From positions 62,001-126,000 of the forward strand of contig CAVYXQ010000029.1 in NCBI GenBank assembly GCA_963772555.1: DNA of 64,000 nt, read 5' to 3'. Below, one piece after another: positions 34,444-43,340 of the stretch. Each line of letters begins with the position of its first letter. Position 1 is the stretch's first letter. Made by a program: the position numbers and the translations under genes. Below the pieces are notes generated by a model. The model had not been told where the DNA came from. It did no database searches and saw only the letters and a list, made by a program, of their open reading frames with translations. The DNA comes from Roseiarcus sp963772555. Its GTDB lineage: Bacteria > Pseudomonadota > Alphaproteobacteria > Rhizobiales > Beijerinckiaceae.

Positions 34444-34668
34444 ATGGCTAAAGCGAGCCGCTGGCACTTCGGCCCGGGCGCACAGGGCAAGCACGCGGGA
34501 ACGGGCGCGATGACCGACGTCGAAGTCGACAAGATTCCCGATTCCGGCGTGTTGTCGAACCGCGACAAGAGCCAGCACGACAAGGCGCGCGGGCTCGATG
34601 GCAAGGAGGTCGAGAGCGAGGAACTCCGCGACCACGCCATGAACCATCTGGACGACGGCAAGGTCTGA
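34444..34668 (+). CDS. Small conserved hypothetical protein
   Basis: This 74-residue hydrophilic protein starts MAKASRWHFGPGAQGKHAGT behind GAGGCGAGG. The middle reads DVEVDKIPDSGVLSNRDKSQ and then HDKARGLDGKEVESEELRDH. It has no signal peptide, cysteine or membrane segment. Proteins with the VLSNRDKS...RGLDGK stretch are recurrent in Hyphomicrobiales and uncharacterised. It is a single-gene unit, with 90 bases to the convergent TetR gene. Confidence 0.7.
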   Translation: MAKASRWHFGPGAQGKHAGTGAMTDVEVDKIPDSGVLSNRDKSQHDKARGLDGKEVESEELRDHAMNHLDDGKV

Positions 34669-34758
34669 GCGGCTCCCCGCTCTGGCGGGCCGGGGCTCAC
34701 GGAGAGCATGAGGCCGAGGGACTGCCCGACCACAAGTTCACAGAAGTGACGGCACAAT

Positions 34759-35469
34759 CTATCGCCGGTCTTTGCCCGAAGGCTTCTCTCCCCCGTCGCG
34801 CCCCGAGTTGGATTGCCGGATCGGGGCCTTTGGCCGGGAACGATGGTCCCTCCGCCGCGGCACTCCGAACGACGCGATCGCCGCTTCGCTTGTTCGCACG
34901 AGATTGGCGCTCGGGCCCTTCGTTCCCATGCTGCGGCGGCTCTCTCTTGCGCCTTCGATCAAGAGAATAAGCGCGTCGGCGAGCAAGCCGGCCTGCGTGG
35001 CGCCGGCGCGCGCGCACAGTCGCGTCAGCCGCTCGCGCTGGCGGACCTTGAACGCCTCGATCACCCGGAGCCCGGGATGACCCTCTTGCGTCAATTCGAC
35101 CGCCGCGTTCGCCAGGTCGCAACCGCGCTCGTCCTCGGCGATGAACTCAGCCGCCTTCTCTACGAAGCCATGGAGCTGTCCGACCGGATCGTCGGGGCTG
35201 GCGGCCTCGACCTGCGCCCAAATGTCGTCCGACTTCTTTCCCTTGTGATTGAGATACTCGAGAATGAGATCGTCCTTCGAGCCGAAGTGGCGATAGAGCG
35301 TCATCTTGTTGGTGCCTGCCGCCTCGGCGATGGTCTCGACGCCAACCCCGCGAATGCCATGCCGGTGGAAGAGGTCCTGGGCGCAGTGGACGATGCGCTC
35401 GCGAGGCTTGGCCTCGCAAGGCGCCGGAGCGGAGCGGCCGGCCTCGTACCCTGATTTTTCTTTCGCCAT
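34759..35469 (-). CDS. TetR/AcrR-family transcriptional regulator
   Basis: The protein has 236 residues. The N-terminal helix-turn-helix reads RERIVHCAQDLFHRHGIRGV, GVETIAEAAGTNKMTLYRHF, GSKDDLILEYL (about residues 22-70). The C-terminal ligand domain (GQLHGFVEKAAEFIAEDERG, CDLANAAVELTQEGHPGLRV) resembles the QacR/YxaF-type branch. The last 30 residues (RRRDHRSRPKAPIRQSNSG) are basic and not conserved. Two palindromes between it and the divergent gene at 35600 are likely operators, giving autorepression and control of the neighbour. The GST or the oxidoreductase downstream may also be targets, as inferred from position. Confidence 0.9.
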   Translation of the reverse strand: MAKEKSGYEAGRSAPAPCEAKPRERIVHCAQDLFHRHGIRGVGVETIAEAAGTNKMTLYRHFGSKDDLILEYLNHKGKKSDDIWAQVEAASPDDPVGQLHGFVEKAAEFIAEDERGCDLANAAVELTQEGHPGLRVIEAFKVRQRERLTRLCARAGATQAGLLADALILLIEGARESRRSMGTKGPSANLVRTSEAAIASFGVPRRRDHRSRPKAPIRQSNSGRDGGEKPSGKDRR

Positions 35470-35487
35470 CGCTCTTGACTGACCTGT

Positions 35488-35499
35488 TACCGATCGGTA
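35488..35499. promoter_or_regulatory. Palindrome TACCGATCGGTA, TetR operator 1
   Basis: This is a perfect 12-base palindrome 19 bases upstream of the TetR start codon, paired with GTTACCGACCGGTAAC 20 bases further on. The common core TACCGA-CGGTA is a typical TetR-family half-site arrangement. The spacing of the two centres is about 22 bases, two helical turns, suggesting cooperative binding of two dimers. Confidence 0.7.
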
Positions 35500-35507
35500 T
35501 CAAAGGA

Positions 35508-35523
35508 GTTACCGACCGGTAAC
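35508..35523. promoter_or_regulatory. Palindrome GTTACCGACCGGTAAC, TetR operator 2
   Basis: The site has perfect 7-base arms GTTACCG / CGGTAAC around a 2-base centre. It lies 77 bases upstream of the start of the small gene at 35600 and 39 bases upstream of the TetR start, so it can control both divergent promoters. Confidence 0.7.
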
Positions 35524-35599
35524 AACCCTCGCGCTGGAAGTCAATCAGGCTTCAGAAGGGTTGGCCGAGACATTTTGTCGCCATACCGAAGGAAGCGCT

Positions 35600-35890
35600 A
35601 TGTCGCTGCACCACATTCCCACAATCGACGACCTGTTGGCGGATTCGCTGATCCAGAAGGTCATGCGCGCGGATCGCGTCGAGCCCCACGCGCTCAAGGC
35701 GCTCTTGAGCGGAGCCGCCGCACGCATCGCCGCTGGACGCGAGGCGCGGGCCTACCGGCGCGCCGGCGTCGGGTTCGCCAACGCCCCCGGCGACCGGAGG
35801 AATCCGTTGCGGAGGCCGGACACGCTGGCGGGCGCGCGCATCGCTCCCGGTCGGCTCAAAGGCGGGTGTTTGTCGGCGGTTTGCTGCTGA
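35600..35890 (+). CDS. Small conserved protein with C-terminal GxCxSxxCC tail
   Basis: The 96-residue protein starts MSLHHIPTIDDLLADSLIQK and continues VMRADRVEPHALKALLSGAA, a helical segment well kept in small Hyphomicrobiales proteins. It ends GRLKGGCLSAVCC, with the three cysteines also kept, which supports this frame to the end. It is soluble and has no signal peptide. The start is 77 bases after a TetR-type operator, so it is probably controlled by the divergent TetR protein. The cysteine tail could bind metal; function is unknown. Confidence 0.65.
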   Translation: MSLHHIPTIDDLLADSLIQKVMRADRVEPHALKALLSGAAARIAAGREARAYRRAGVGFANAPGDRRNPLRRPDTLAGARIAPGRLKGGCLSAVCC

Positions 35891-36036
35891 CGAGGAGACG
35901 CTGAAGCCGCGCTGGCAGTCGCTGTCATCCGGCAGCCCGGTCCTCGCCTCCGCGAGCGAGACGGGCATCATGCTTGCCCGGGCGTGGCGAGCCCGAGTCC
36001 AAACACGTCCTTCACAGGCAGGAGAGATCAATTCCG

Positions 36037-36780
36037 ATGATCGACATTCATTTTTGGCCGACGCCGAACGGCAAGAAAATCACCATTCTCCTGGAGGAGT
36101 TGGGGATCCCCTATCGGATCGTGCCGGTCAACATCGGCAGGGGCGACCAGTTCAAGGAGGAGTTCCTGAAGATCGGTCCGAACAATCGCATGCCCGCGCT
36201 CGTCGACCACGCGCCGGCCGGGGGCGGCCCGCCGATCAGCGTCTTCGAGTCGGGCGCGATCATGACGTATCTCGCCGAGAAGGAGGGGCGCTTCTACCCG
36301 CAGGACCTCCGCCGCCGCTACGAGGTCAATCAGTGGGTGATGTGGCAGATGGCCAACCAGGGCCCCAAGCTCGGCGAATGCGGCCATTTCCGGCGTCTCG
36401 GCGACACGCGCGGCGACCAGTCCTACGCCGTTCGCCGGTTCACCGACGAGGCCAATCGGCTCTACGGCGTCCTCAACAACCGGCTCTACGACCGGCGTTA
36501 CATCGCCGGCGACGACTACACGATCGCCGACATGATCTGCTACCCGTGGACGGTCGGATGGAAGGGGCAGGGGCAGGACATCGACGAGTTCAAATATTGC
36601 AAGCGATGGTTCGACGAACTGAGCGCGCGGCCGGCCGTGCAGCGGGGCCTTGCCGTCACGGCCGGGCCGTCCGAGGACGCGGAGAGCCTCACGCCCGAGG
36701 AGCGCGACCGACGCGCAAAGCTGCTCTTCAACCAGCGCGCCCGGCCTGCGCCGGAGGCAGGCGGGCTGACCGCAGCGTAG
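36037..36780 (+). CDS. Glutathione S-transferase family, YfcG/Nu-class-like disulfide oxidoreductase
   Basis: The 247-residue protein has an N-terminal thioredoxin-like domain with HFWPTPNGKKITILLEELGI. The TPNGKK segment is typical of YfcG and other Nu-class GSTs, where the Thr and Asn bind GSSG. It continues FLKIGPNNRMPALVDH and FESGAIMTYLAEKEGRFYP. The helical C-terminal domain shows YIAGDDYTIADMICYPWTVG. Relatives reduce disulfide bonds with glutathione. The C-terminal 40 residues (PSEDAESLTPEERDRRAKLL) are acidic and include the family tail. Confidence 0.9.
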   Translation: MIDIHFWPTPNGKKITILLEELGIPYRIVPVNIGRGDQFKEEFLKIGPNNRMPALVDHAPAGGGPPISVFESGAIMTYLAEKEGRFYPQDLRRRYEVNQWVMWQMANQGPKLGECGHFRRLGDTRGDQSYAVRRFTDEANRLYGVLNNRLYDRRYIAGDDYTIADMICYPWTVGWKGQGQDIDEFKYCKRWFDELSARPAVQRGLAVTAGPSEDAESLTPEERDRRAKLLFNQRARPAPEAGGLTAA

Positions 36781-36877
36781 CGGCGATGCCGCGTCGCATG
36801 GCGTCGCATGGTTCGGCGACGCCGGCGGGGCCGCTCCGGAAAAGGCCCCTCATGATCGGTTCATACCGGAGCGCTCC

Positions 36878-37879
36878 ATGACGGCCCTTTCCATCCTAGA
36901 ACTCGTCCGCGTCACCGAGCAGACCGACGCAAGCGGCGCGCTCAACAATGCGCGCGATCTCGCAGCCCATGCGGAGAAATGGGGCTACCGCCGCATCTGG
37001 GTGGCGGAGCACCACAACATGCCGGGCATCGCGAGCGCGGCGACGTCGATCGTGCTTGCGCATCTCGCGGCGGGAACGAAGACGATCAGGGTCGGCGCGG
37101 GCGGCATCATGCTGCCCAACCATGCGCCCTATGTCATCGCCGAGCAGTTCGGGACGCTGGCGCGTCTCTTTCCGGGCCGCATCGACCTCGGACTGGGCCG
37201 CGCCCCCGGGACCGACCAGCTGACGCTGCGCGCCTTGCGACGCGGGCCGGAGGCGGCGGAAACCTTCCCGCAGGACGTCGTCGAGCTCCAGGCGTTCCTC
37301 GCGCCCGTCGCGCCCGGCCGACGCATCCAGGCCGTCCCGGCGGCCGGAACGGAGGTGCCGCTCTGGATTCTCGGATCGAGCCATTTCGGCGCGATGCTCG
37401 CCGCCGAGCTGGGGCTGCCTTACGCCTTCGCGTCGCATTTCGCGCCGGAACTGCTGATCCCGGCGCTGCAAATCTACCGCTCCCGCTTCAAGCGGTCCGA
37501 ACAGCTCGACCGGCCCTACGCGATGGTCGGGGTCAACATCATCGCCGCGGAGACGGACAGGGAAGCCAGGCGCCTGGCCACGACCCAGCAGATGGCCTTC
37601 ACCAATATCTTCCGCGGGGCGCGGGGCTTAAGCCAGCCGCCAATCGACGATATCGAGACCTATTGGTCGCCGACCGAAAAGGCGCAGGCGATGCGCATGC
37701 TCGCCCGCTCGATCGTCGGCGGCCCGGGCGCCGTCGGCGCCGGCATCGAGGCGCTCATCGCGGAGACGGCCGCCGACGAGCTTATCGTGGTGTCGGACGT
37801 CTACGACCATGCGGCGCGGCTCAGGTCATTCGAGCTCGTCGCGCAGCATGGCAAAGGCGGCGCGCCGGGCGAGGCTTGA
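36878..37879 (+). CDS. LLM-class flavin-dependent oxidoreductase (luciferase-like)
   Basis: The 333-residue protein belongs to the MsnO8-type group of bacterial luciferase-like monooxygenases. Features are LAAHAEKWGYRRIWVAEHHN, LAAGTKTIRVGAGGIMLPNH, APYVIAEQFGTLARLFPGRI, DLGLGRAPGTDQLTLRALRR and WILGSSHFGAMLAAELGLPY. The fold is a TIM barrel that uses FMNH2 supplied by a reductase. Natural substrates for this group are mostly unknown. It starts 97 bases after the GST gene and may share its transcript. Confidence 0.92.
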   Translation: MTALSILELVRVTEQTDASGALNNARDLAAHAEKWGYRRIWVAEHHNMPGIASAATSIVLAHLAAGTKTIRVGAGGIMLPNHAPYVIAEQFGTLARLFPGRIDLGLGRAPGTDQLTLRALRRGPEAAETFPQDVVELQAFLAPVAPGRRIQAVPAAGTEVPLWILGSSHFGAMLAAELGLPYAFASHFAPELLIPALQIYRSRFKRSEQLDRPYAMVGVNIIAAETDREARRLATTQQMAFTNIFRGARGLSQPPIDDIETYWSPTEKAQAMRMLARSIVGGPGAVGAGIEALIAETAADELIVVSDVYDHAARLRSFELVAQHGKGGAPGEA

Positions 37880-37953
37880 ACGCCCGCTCCTCGGTTTCGC
37901 AGACCGATAACATAGGTCGACAACAGGGGACGCCGACGTCGGCGCCCGCCGGC

Positions 37954-38979
37954 TCACTTCGGCGTGGGCGCGTCATGCGCGATCAGGCCTTGGTTCTTGA
38001 GGTCCGACCAGAGCGATGCGGGGATCGGACGGCGGCAAAAGTCGACGTTCTGCCTCACCTGATCGGGGGCTATCGCGCCTGGTATGATCGAGGCAACAAT
38101 CGGATGGGCGAGCGGGAATTGCAGGGCGGCCGCCGCAAGAGGCACGTCGTGGGCCGAGCACACCGCCTTGATTTTCGCCACCCGATCCATTTGGTCCGGC
38201 GTCGCGTCGCTGTAGTTGTACTTGGCCCCAGGGATCGGGCCGGTCGCAGTGATGCCGGAATTGAAGACGCCGCCGACGACGACACCCACCCCGGCCCGCT
38301 CGCAACGCGGAAACTCCTCCTTCAGAACATCCTGCTCCATCAGCGTGTAGCGGAGCGCCACCAGGAAGAAATCCAGTGGGATCGCATCGAGGAAGCGCGG
38401 CATCATCCCCAGTTCGTTGATGCCCGCCCCGACCCCGCGCACCAGGCCATGCGAGCGCAATTGGTCGAGCGCCCGCCAGCCGGATGTGAAGAGCTGGGCG
38501 AGATAGGCAGAGACCTTCGCGTCGGTCATATGGAACCAGAAGTCGAGATCATGAATGAGCAGGAGGTCGATGCGGTTCATGCCCAGCCGCATCTGCGACT
38601 GTTCATAAGAGCGCATGATCCCATCGTAGCTGTAGTCGTGCACGTGATCGAAGCGGAGGCCGCCGGCCCACGGCTCGGTTTGGAACGCCTGCGGCTTGGC
38701 CGGCTGGAAGAACCAGCGCCCCACCTTGCTCGAGAGAACGAATTCGGACCGCGGCTTCGTGTCGAGGAATCGGCCGCAGCGGATCTCGGACAGACCCCGA
38801 CCATAGTAGGGGGCGGTGTCGTAGTAGCGTATCCCAGCGTCCCAGGCCGCTTGCAGCGTGGCGGCGGCAGTCGCTTCGTCGACCCGGACGAAGAGTTCGC
38901 CCAGCGGCGCGCTGCCGAAGCCCAGCTGCGTCAGCTCGACCCCGGTCTTGCCGAGTTTTCTTGTTTCGAACGGGTTCAT
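37954..38979 (-). CDS. Aldo/keto reductase, L-fucose (D-threo-aldose) 1-dehydrogenase-like
   Basis: The 341-residue protein starts MNPFETRKLGKTGVELTQLG behind GGGAGG. The catalytic tetrad of the AKR fold is visible: Asp and Tyr in RYYDTAPYYGRGLSEI, Lys in FVLSSKVGRW and His in LLLIHDLDFW. The branch with AAWDAGIRYYDTAPYYGRGL is that of D-threo-aldose/L-fucose 1-dehydrogenases and pyridoxal 4-dehydrogenase. It would oxidise a sugar to a lactone. The enolase-type dehydratase and COG3618 lactonase encoded nearby fit this. It leads away from the 2-hydroxyacid dehydrogenase gene; all five genes from 37954 to 43340 lie on the minus strand. Confidence 0.85.
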   Translation of the reverse strand: MNPFETRKLGKTGVELTQLGFGSAPLGELFVRVDEATAAATLQAAWDAGIRYYDTAPYYGRGLSEIRCGRFLDTKPRSEFVLSSKVGRWFFQPAKPQAFQTEPWAGGLRFDHVHDYSYDGIMRSYEQSQMRLGMNRIDLLLIHDLDFWFHMTDAKVSAYLAQLFTSGWRALDQLRSHGLVRGVGAGINELGMMPRFLDAIPLDFFLVALRYTLMEQDVLKEEFPRCERAGVGVVVGGVFNSGITATGPIPGAKYNYSDATPDQMDRVAKIKAVCSAHDVPLAAAALQFPLAHPIVASIIPGAIAPDQVRQNVDFCRRPIPASLWSDLKNQGLIAHDAPTPK

Positions 38980-39158
38980 AGGCGACAACCTCCCAGCAGT
39001 CCTTTTTGCGCTCGGACGACACTGCAGCGTCGGCCGCGGCGTTCGAATGGCCGCCACGATCATGGCGCCGGTCGCTTAGCCTTGCCAGATGATTTCGCTG
39101 GCATACCCGCCAGAACAGTGCTGCGCCCTGCCGGTCTGGGAGCCGCTCCGAGGGCCGC

Positions 39159-40188
39159 TCAGCGTCTGGCTGTCGCCAGGAAAGGGCCGTTCACAAGATT
39201 GCGCAGATGTCCCTGGGCCAGGTACAGAATCGCGGTTTCGACCGCAAGACGGCGCGCGTCGGCGCGACTTTCCGGGCTGGCCCAGGCTGCGTGCGGCGTC
39301 AGGATGAGGCGCCCGGCGAGTTCCCGCCGCATCGAGATCGCGATAGGCGACCGCTATTTCGTCATTGGCGTTCGGCGGTTCGGTCGGCAGCACGTCGATC
39401 CCTGCGCCGCCGATAACGCCTGAGCGGATTGCCGCCATCAGCGCCGCCACGTCGACGATTTGGCCGCGCGCGGTGTTGATCAGGATCGCACTCGGCTTCA
39501 TGCGCCGGAAGGCTTCGGCGCCGATCATCTCCTTCGTTTCCGCCGTCAACGGACAATGGAGGCTGACGACATCGGCGACCTCGAGGAGCGCCTCCAGCGA
39601 GCCCACGCGCTCGATGCCGATCGCGATCTCGGTTCCAGCCGAAACGTAGGGATCGAAACCCACAATTCTGAAGCCGAAGGCCTTGGCGCGAAGGGCCGTG
39701 GCGGTGCCAATCCGACCAAAGCCGACCAACCCGAAGGTTCTGCCGCGCAAACGGCGGACGAGCGGCGCGAGCGCGCTGTCGAATCCGGCAACGGGATCGC
39801 GAACGAGATGCTGATGAAAGGAGACAATCCCGCGGGTCAGCGCGAGCATCAATGCGATCGCGTGGTCGGCGACCTCGCTGGTGCCATAGTCGGGCGTATT
39901 GCAGACCGGGATGCCGGCGCGGCCCGCCGCTTCCAGGTCGATCTGATCGAAGCCGACGCCGGCGCGGACGATCACCCGGCATTTTGGAATTTTGGCGATG
40001 AAGTCGGCGTCGATCCGCATCTCGTGCCACGTCACAACGCCATCCGCCTGCGCGAGGGACTCGCGCGGAAGGCGCTCAAGCTTGCGTTCCCGGCAGATTG
40101 TCCAGTCGACATCCGGTCCGGCGGTCTGCCGCTCGATCTCGCCATTGTCGGGAAATTGCGCATCGGGCGTGAAGAGATGGAGACGCAA
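39159..40188 (-). CDS. D-isomer specific 2-hydroxyacid dehydrogenase (frameshift before catalytic His)
   Basis: From the TTG at 40188 (GGGAG upstream) the protein reads LRLHLFTPDAQFPDNG and shows VIVRAGVGFDQIDLEAAGRA, the NAD-binding GLVGFGRIGTATALRAKAFG and the substrate Arg in LINTARGQIVDVAALMAA. After AVAYRDLDA the frame leaves the conserved one. The next frame continues ELAGRLILTPHAAWASPESR with the catalytic His and ends RNLVNGPFLATARR at 39159. One extra G in the GGG run (39323-39325) explains the shift. If real, the enzyme lacks its catalytic His and would be inactive. The gene starts 56 bases after the decarboxylase gene. Confidence 0.82.
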
Positions 40189-40243
40189 CGGCCTTTGCTC
40201 CCGGGTGGATGACGCTTTGCGTTGCGGCCAGACCTCGACGCCC

Positions 40244-41038
40244 TCAGGCTCCCGCAGCGAGATAGTCGTGAATAATGCGGCCAGGGACAAGGGTGAAGTC
40301 GGCACGCCAAAAGAGACCGTCGAGCATATCGACGACAGGCAGCCGATGAATGGGGGCCTGAGCGTTGGGGCGCAATTCGACGGTGCAAGGTCCGCCCCAG
40401 CATTCGTGCACCCTGACGTCGGCTAGTCGACGCGCCGTCAGCTGACGGATCGCCGGGCGGCCATCGATCTGGTCGATCGCTTTCAGATTGATGTTGAGGG
40501 CGAAATCGAAATGCCGGGCCAGGCTGTCGAGGCTGTCAGGCCGGTGCTTCGTCGGCAGGGTTCCAGTCAGCATATCGATGCCGTTGCGCCTGACGATGCC
40601 GACCGTGAGGTCGCCGCGAATCTCGAGCAGAGGCTCGCCGAATTTCTTCGGCTGGCCGTGCACTTCCCGGCCATGCGCGACTCCGACATCCGACGACAGA
40701 AAGAGGTAGGGCGAATAGGAGCCGGCGATGTCCGTACCCGGAAGGCGGCAGCCGACGGACAGGTTGCTCTCGCCATAGGCGCCGAGCCAATCGACGTCAT
40801 TCATCCGATAGACGTGGGCGAGCACGACGTCCGACGTCGGCTCGAGGGGCGGCGGCAGCAGCCGCGCCACCGCCGCCTCGCGCGTCCGCCACGCGAGGCT
40901 CAGCACCTCGACATTGCGGAACGTGAAAGGGAACGGCGGGACCGTCGGCGCGTCCCACGGCGTCGAAAATCCCGGCGTGAGAATGTCTTCCACGGTCAGA
41001 CGGTCGAGACCGCCGCGACGCAGGTCTTTTCCCGTCAT
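40244..41038 (-). CDS. Acetoacetate decarboxylase family protein
   Basis: The 264-residue protein starts MTGKDLRRGGLDRLTVEDIL. Family features are LSLAWRTREAAVARLLPPPL, SYSPYLFLSSDVGVAHGREV, the Schiff-base Lys region HGQPKKFGEPLLEIRGDL and VRVHECWGGPCTVELRPNAQ. Acetoacetate decarboxylases form an imine with this lysine; family members in sugar and aromatic pathways decarboxylate other beta-keto acids or act as aldolase-dehydratases. Given its place between dehydrogenases, a keto-acid intermediate of the island is a likely substrate, but this is inference. It is tightly packed with the Gfo/Idh/MocA gene upstream (34 bases). Confidence 0.88.
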   Translation of the reverse strand: MTGKDLRRGGLDRLTVEDILTPGFSTPWDAPTVPPFPFTFRNVEVLSLAWRTREAAVARLLPPPLEPTSDVVLAHVYRMNDVDWLGAYGESNLSVGCRLPGTDIAGSYSPYLFLSSDVGVAHGREVHGQPKKFGEPLLEIRGDLTVGIVRRNGIDMLTGTLPTKHRPDSLDSLARHFDFALNINLKAIDQIDGRPAIRQLTARRLADVRVHECWGGPCTVELRPNAQAPIHRLPVVDMLDGLFWRADFTLVPGRIIHDYLAAGA

Positions 41039-41072
41039 ACCGGTTCCCCGGCGAAACGCCTGGCCAACGCCC

Positions 41073-42119
41073 TCACACCTCTTCAAGACGGCCGGACTGC
41101 GCCGACCGATAGAGCGCGTCGAGAACCTCGACGGCGCGCATGCCGACCGTCCCCGGCGACTGGTTCTCGACCTGCCGGCCCACACAGATATCGACCAGGA
41201 CATTCAGCGGCTTCTCGCAGGAATAAGCGCCCGAGCCGGCAGGCATTTCGACGACGATATCCCGTGCGTCGCGGCGTCGAACTTCCAGACGCTCCCGTTC
41301 GATATCGAGCAGAAGCACGCCCTCCGAGCCGAAAATCCGCAGATCGATCTGGTTGCCCCGGTGCTTCGGCGCCGTCGCCGAACCCGAGACGGAAGCGGTC
41401 GCCCCGTTGGCGAACTGCACCACTGCGGCATCGTAATAGTCGACGCCGGTCGGCGACTTGCCGGTGACCGCGAACACGCGCGATGGCTCGAGATCGGCGA
41501 TGCGAAACAGGAGACCCAGAGCATGCACGAGCTGGCCCCAACCGTAACCTCCCGCCCGCGCCGGATCAGCCCAGGTTGAAGGCGGAGGACGAAACATGTG
41601 CCCCTCGGTTTCCTTCATCGGCTGGCCGGCAAAGAGGTCCTCCAGCGCCGAGGCCATCTGAAGTACGACATGCTCGACCCGCCCGATCTTGCCGTTGGCG
41701 ACCAGCGCACGGGCCTCGTCCGTCCAATCCTTGAAGTTCCACCCGTAGGGGACGATCACCTGCTTCCCTGCGGCGTCGGCCCTGGCGATGAGGTCGCGGG
41801 CGTCGGCCGCCGTAGTCGTCAGTGGCTTTTCCACCAACAGATGACAGCCTTTGGCGAGCGCGGCGATTGCGTGCTCGTGATGCAGCACATGAGGCGATGA
41901 GATCACCACGCCATCCATCGGGACCTGGTCGAGCATGACGCGATAATCCTCGAAGCCCAGCGCCACCTCGAATTTTCGCTGCAGCTCGGCGAGTTCGCTG
42001 GCGCCCAAGCGATTGACCACCACGATCTCGCAATCGTTGTTGGCCTTCAGCACCGGCAAATGATTGACCGCCGCCCACCAGCCCGCGCCGATCACGCCAA
42101 TGCGCGCCCTTTGGGTCAT
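41073..42119 (-). CDS. Gfo/Idh/MocA family oxidoreductase
   Basis: The 348-residue protein has the N-terminal NAD(P)-binding motif IGVIGAGWWAAVNHLPVLKA, then PMDGVVISSPHVLHHEHAIA, and the family EKP motif in GCHLLVEKPLTTTAADARDL. The C-terminal domain shows RAGGYGWGQLVHALGLLFRI, with the His common to the family. Members oxidise or reduce sugars, inositols and sugar acids. The start at 42119 (MTQRARIG) follows GGAAGC. It belongs to the minus-strand run with enolase superfamily, decarboxylase and dehydrogenase genes. Confidence 0.92.
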   Translation of the reverse strand: MTQRARIGVIGAGWWAAVNHLPVLKANNDCEIVVVNRLGASELAELQRKFEVALGFEDYRVMLDQVPMDGVVISSPHVLHHEHAIAALAKGCHLLVEKPLTTTAADARDLIARADAAGKQVIVPYGWNFKDWTDEARALVANGKIGRVEHVVLQMASALEDLFAGQPMKETEGHMFRPPPSTWADPARAGGYGWGQLVHALGLLFRIADLEPSRVFAVTGKSPTGVDYYDAAVVQFANGATASVSGSATAPKHRGNQIDLRIFGSEGVLLLDIERERLEVRRRDARDIVVEMPAGSGAYSCEKPLNVLVDICVGRQVENQSPGTVGMRAVEVLDALYRSAQSGRLEEV

Positions 42120-42203
42120 GCTGCTTCCGCTCTTGCCTCGATCGACCGTCGTAGCGCTTTGCACATTACGCTATGTCGAGCCCGTCGCCCTCGCCATCTC
42201 ATT

Positions 42204-43340
42204 TTACGACGACAGAATCTTTTCGCTGCGGAATTTGTTCACCACTTCCTCGATGACTTCGATGCCGAGGCCAGGGCCGACGGGCGGATAGATCCATCCC
42301 TCGATGTGTTCGAACGGCTTGGTCACCAGATCGTGCTGCATCGGATTGCGCAGCGGCTTGAGCTCGAACAGCTTGCAGGCCGGCGAATTGAACGAAATCG
42401 CCAGGCTCGCCGCGCTGACGATCGCCGACGACCAGGCGTGAGCATTGGCTTGCCGGCGATAGAATTCGCATCGTTCGGCAACCTTCTTGAATCCGGTGAT
42501 GCCCTCGGCGCGACCGGGATCGACGCCGACGACGTCGACGGTGCCGGTCGCCAGCACACGCTCGAATTGCTCGAGCGTCCACTCGCGCTCGCCATAGGCA
42601 ATGCGCGTCGTGGTCTTGGCGCGCAGGTTGGCGTAGCCCTCGGGATCCCAGGCGCCGAGCGGCTCCTCGATCCACGAAAGATTGTACTCCTCCATCGCCT
42701 TGGCTCGCCGCACCGCGTCGGTGACGTCCCACTTGATCGCGATGCCGTTGTCGATCATCAGCATCTTGTCGCCGAGCACTTTGCGCATGGCCTTGACGTA
42801 GGCGACGTCGCGGTCGTGATCGTAGCCGAGGCGAGCGGAGCCGCGCTTGCCGAAGCCGGTCTTCAGCCCCTGCAGCCCGGTCGAGACCCATTGGGCGGTC
42901 TCCTCCGCCATCTCGGGAATCAATTCATAGTGCGCGTGGCACGAGGCGATGGCGGGCAGGCGATCATGCGCTGGGCCGCCGAGCAGGTCGAGGACGCTTC
43001 TGCCCAGCGACTTGCCTTTGAGGTCCCAGAGAGCAATGTCGATGGCGGCGACGGCGTAAGAGGCGATGCCGCCGTGATAGCCATACCACCACGCCTGCTG
43101 CTTGTTCTGTCGCCAAAGCGTCTCGGTCTGCACCGGGTCCTTTCCGATCAGGTTTGGCGCCATGCCTTCGATGATCGCCTTGGCGGCGAAATTGGCCTCG
43201 GGAAATTGGGTGATCGACTCGCCCCATCCGACTTGCCCGTCGTCAGCGGTGATCCTGGCCAGGCAGAGGTGGCGAAGCGCGTTGAAGTCGTTGGGCTCGG
43301 GATAGCTGACCGGGATGGCCTCGACCCTGGCGATTTTCAT
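42204..43340 (-). CDS. Mandelate racemase/muconate lactonizing enzyme family, sugar-acid dehydratase-like
   Basis: The 378-residue enolase-superfamily enzyme starts MKIARVEAIPVSYPEPNDF. The barrel shows AIDIALWDLKGKSLGRSVLD, the KxK-region GLKTGFGKRG, metal ligands Asp (MLMIDNGIAIKWDVTDA), Glu (SWIEEPLGAWDPEGY) and Glu (ITR-type YGEREWTLEQF), and a late His in NAHAWSSAIVSAA. Such enzymes dehydrate aldonates (for example L-fuconate or L-rhamnonate) to 2-keto-3-deoxy acids. The neighbouring COG3618 lactonase and fucose-dehydrogenase-like reductase support that role here. It is divergent from the amidohydrolase gene across 435 bases. Confidence 0.9.
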   Translation of the reverse strand: MKIARVEAIPVSYPEPNDFNALRHLCLARITADDGQVGWGESITQFPEANFAAKAIIEGMAPNLIGKDPVQTETLWRQNKQQAWWYGYHGGIASYAVAAIDIALWDLKGKSLGRSVLDLLGGPAHDRLPAIASCHAHYELIPEMAEETAQWVSTGLQGLKTGFGKRGSARLGYDHDRDVAYVKAMRKVLGDKMLMIDNGIAIKWDVTDAVRRAKAMEEYNLSWIEEPLGAWDPEGYANLRAKTTTRIAYGEREWTLEQFERVLATGTVDVVGVDPGRAEGITGFKKVAERCEFYRRQANAHAWSSAIVSAASLAISFNSPACKLFELKPLRNPMQHDLVTKPFEHIEGWIYPPVGPGLGIEVIEEVVNKFRSEKILSS

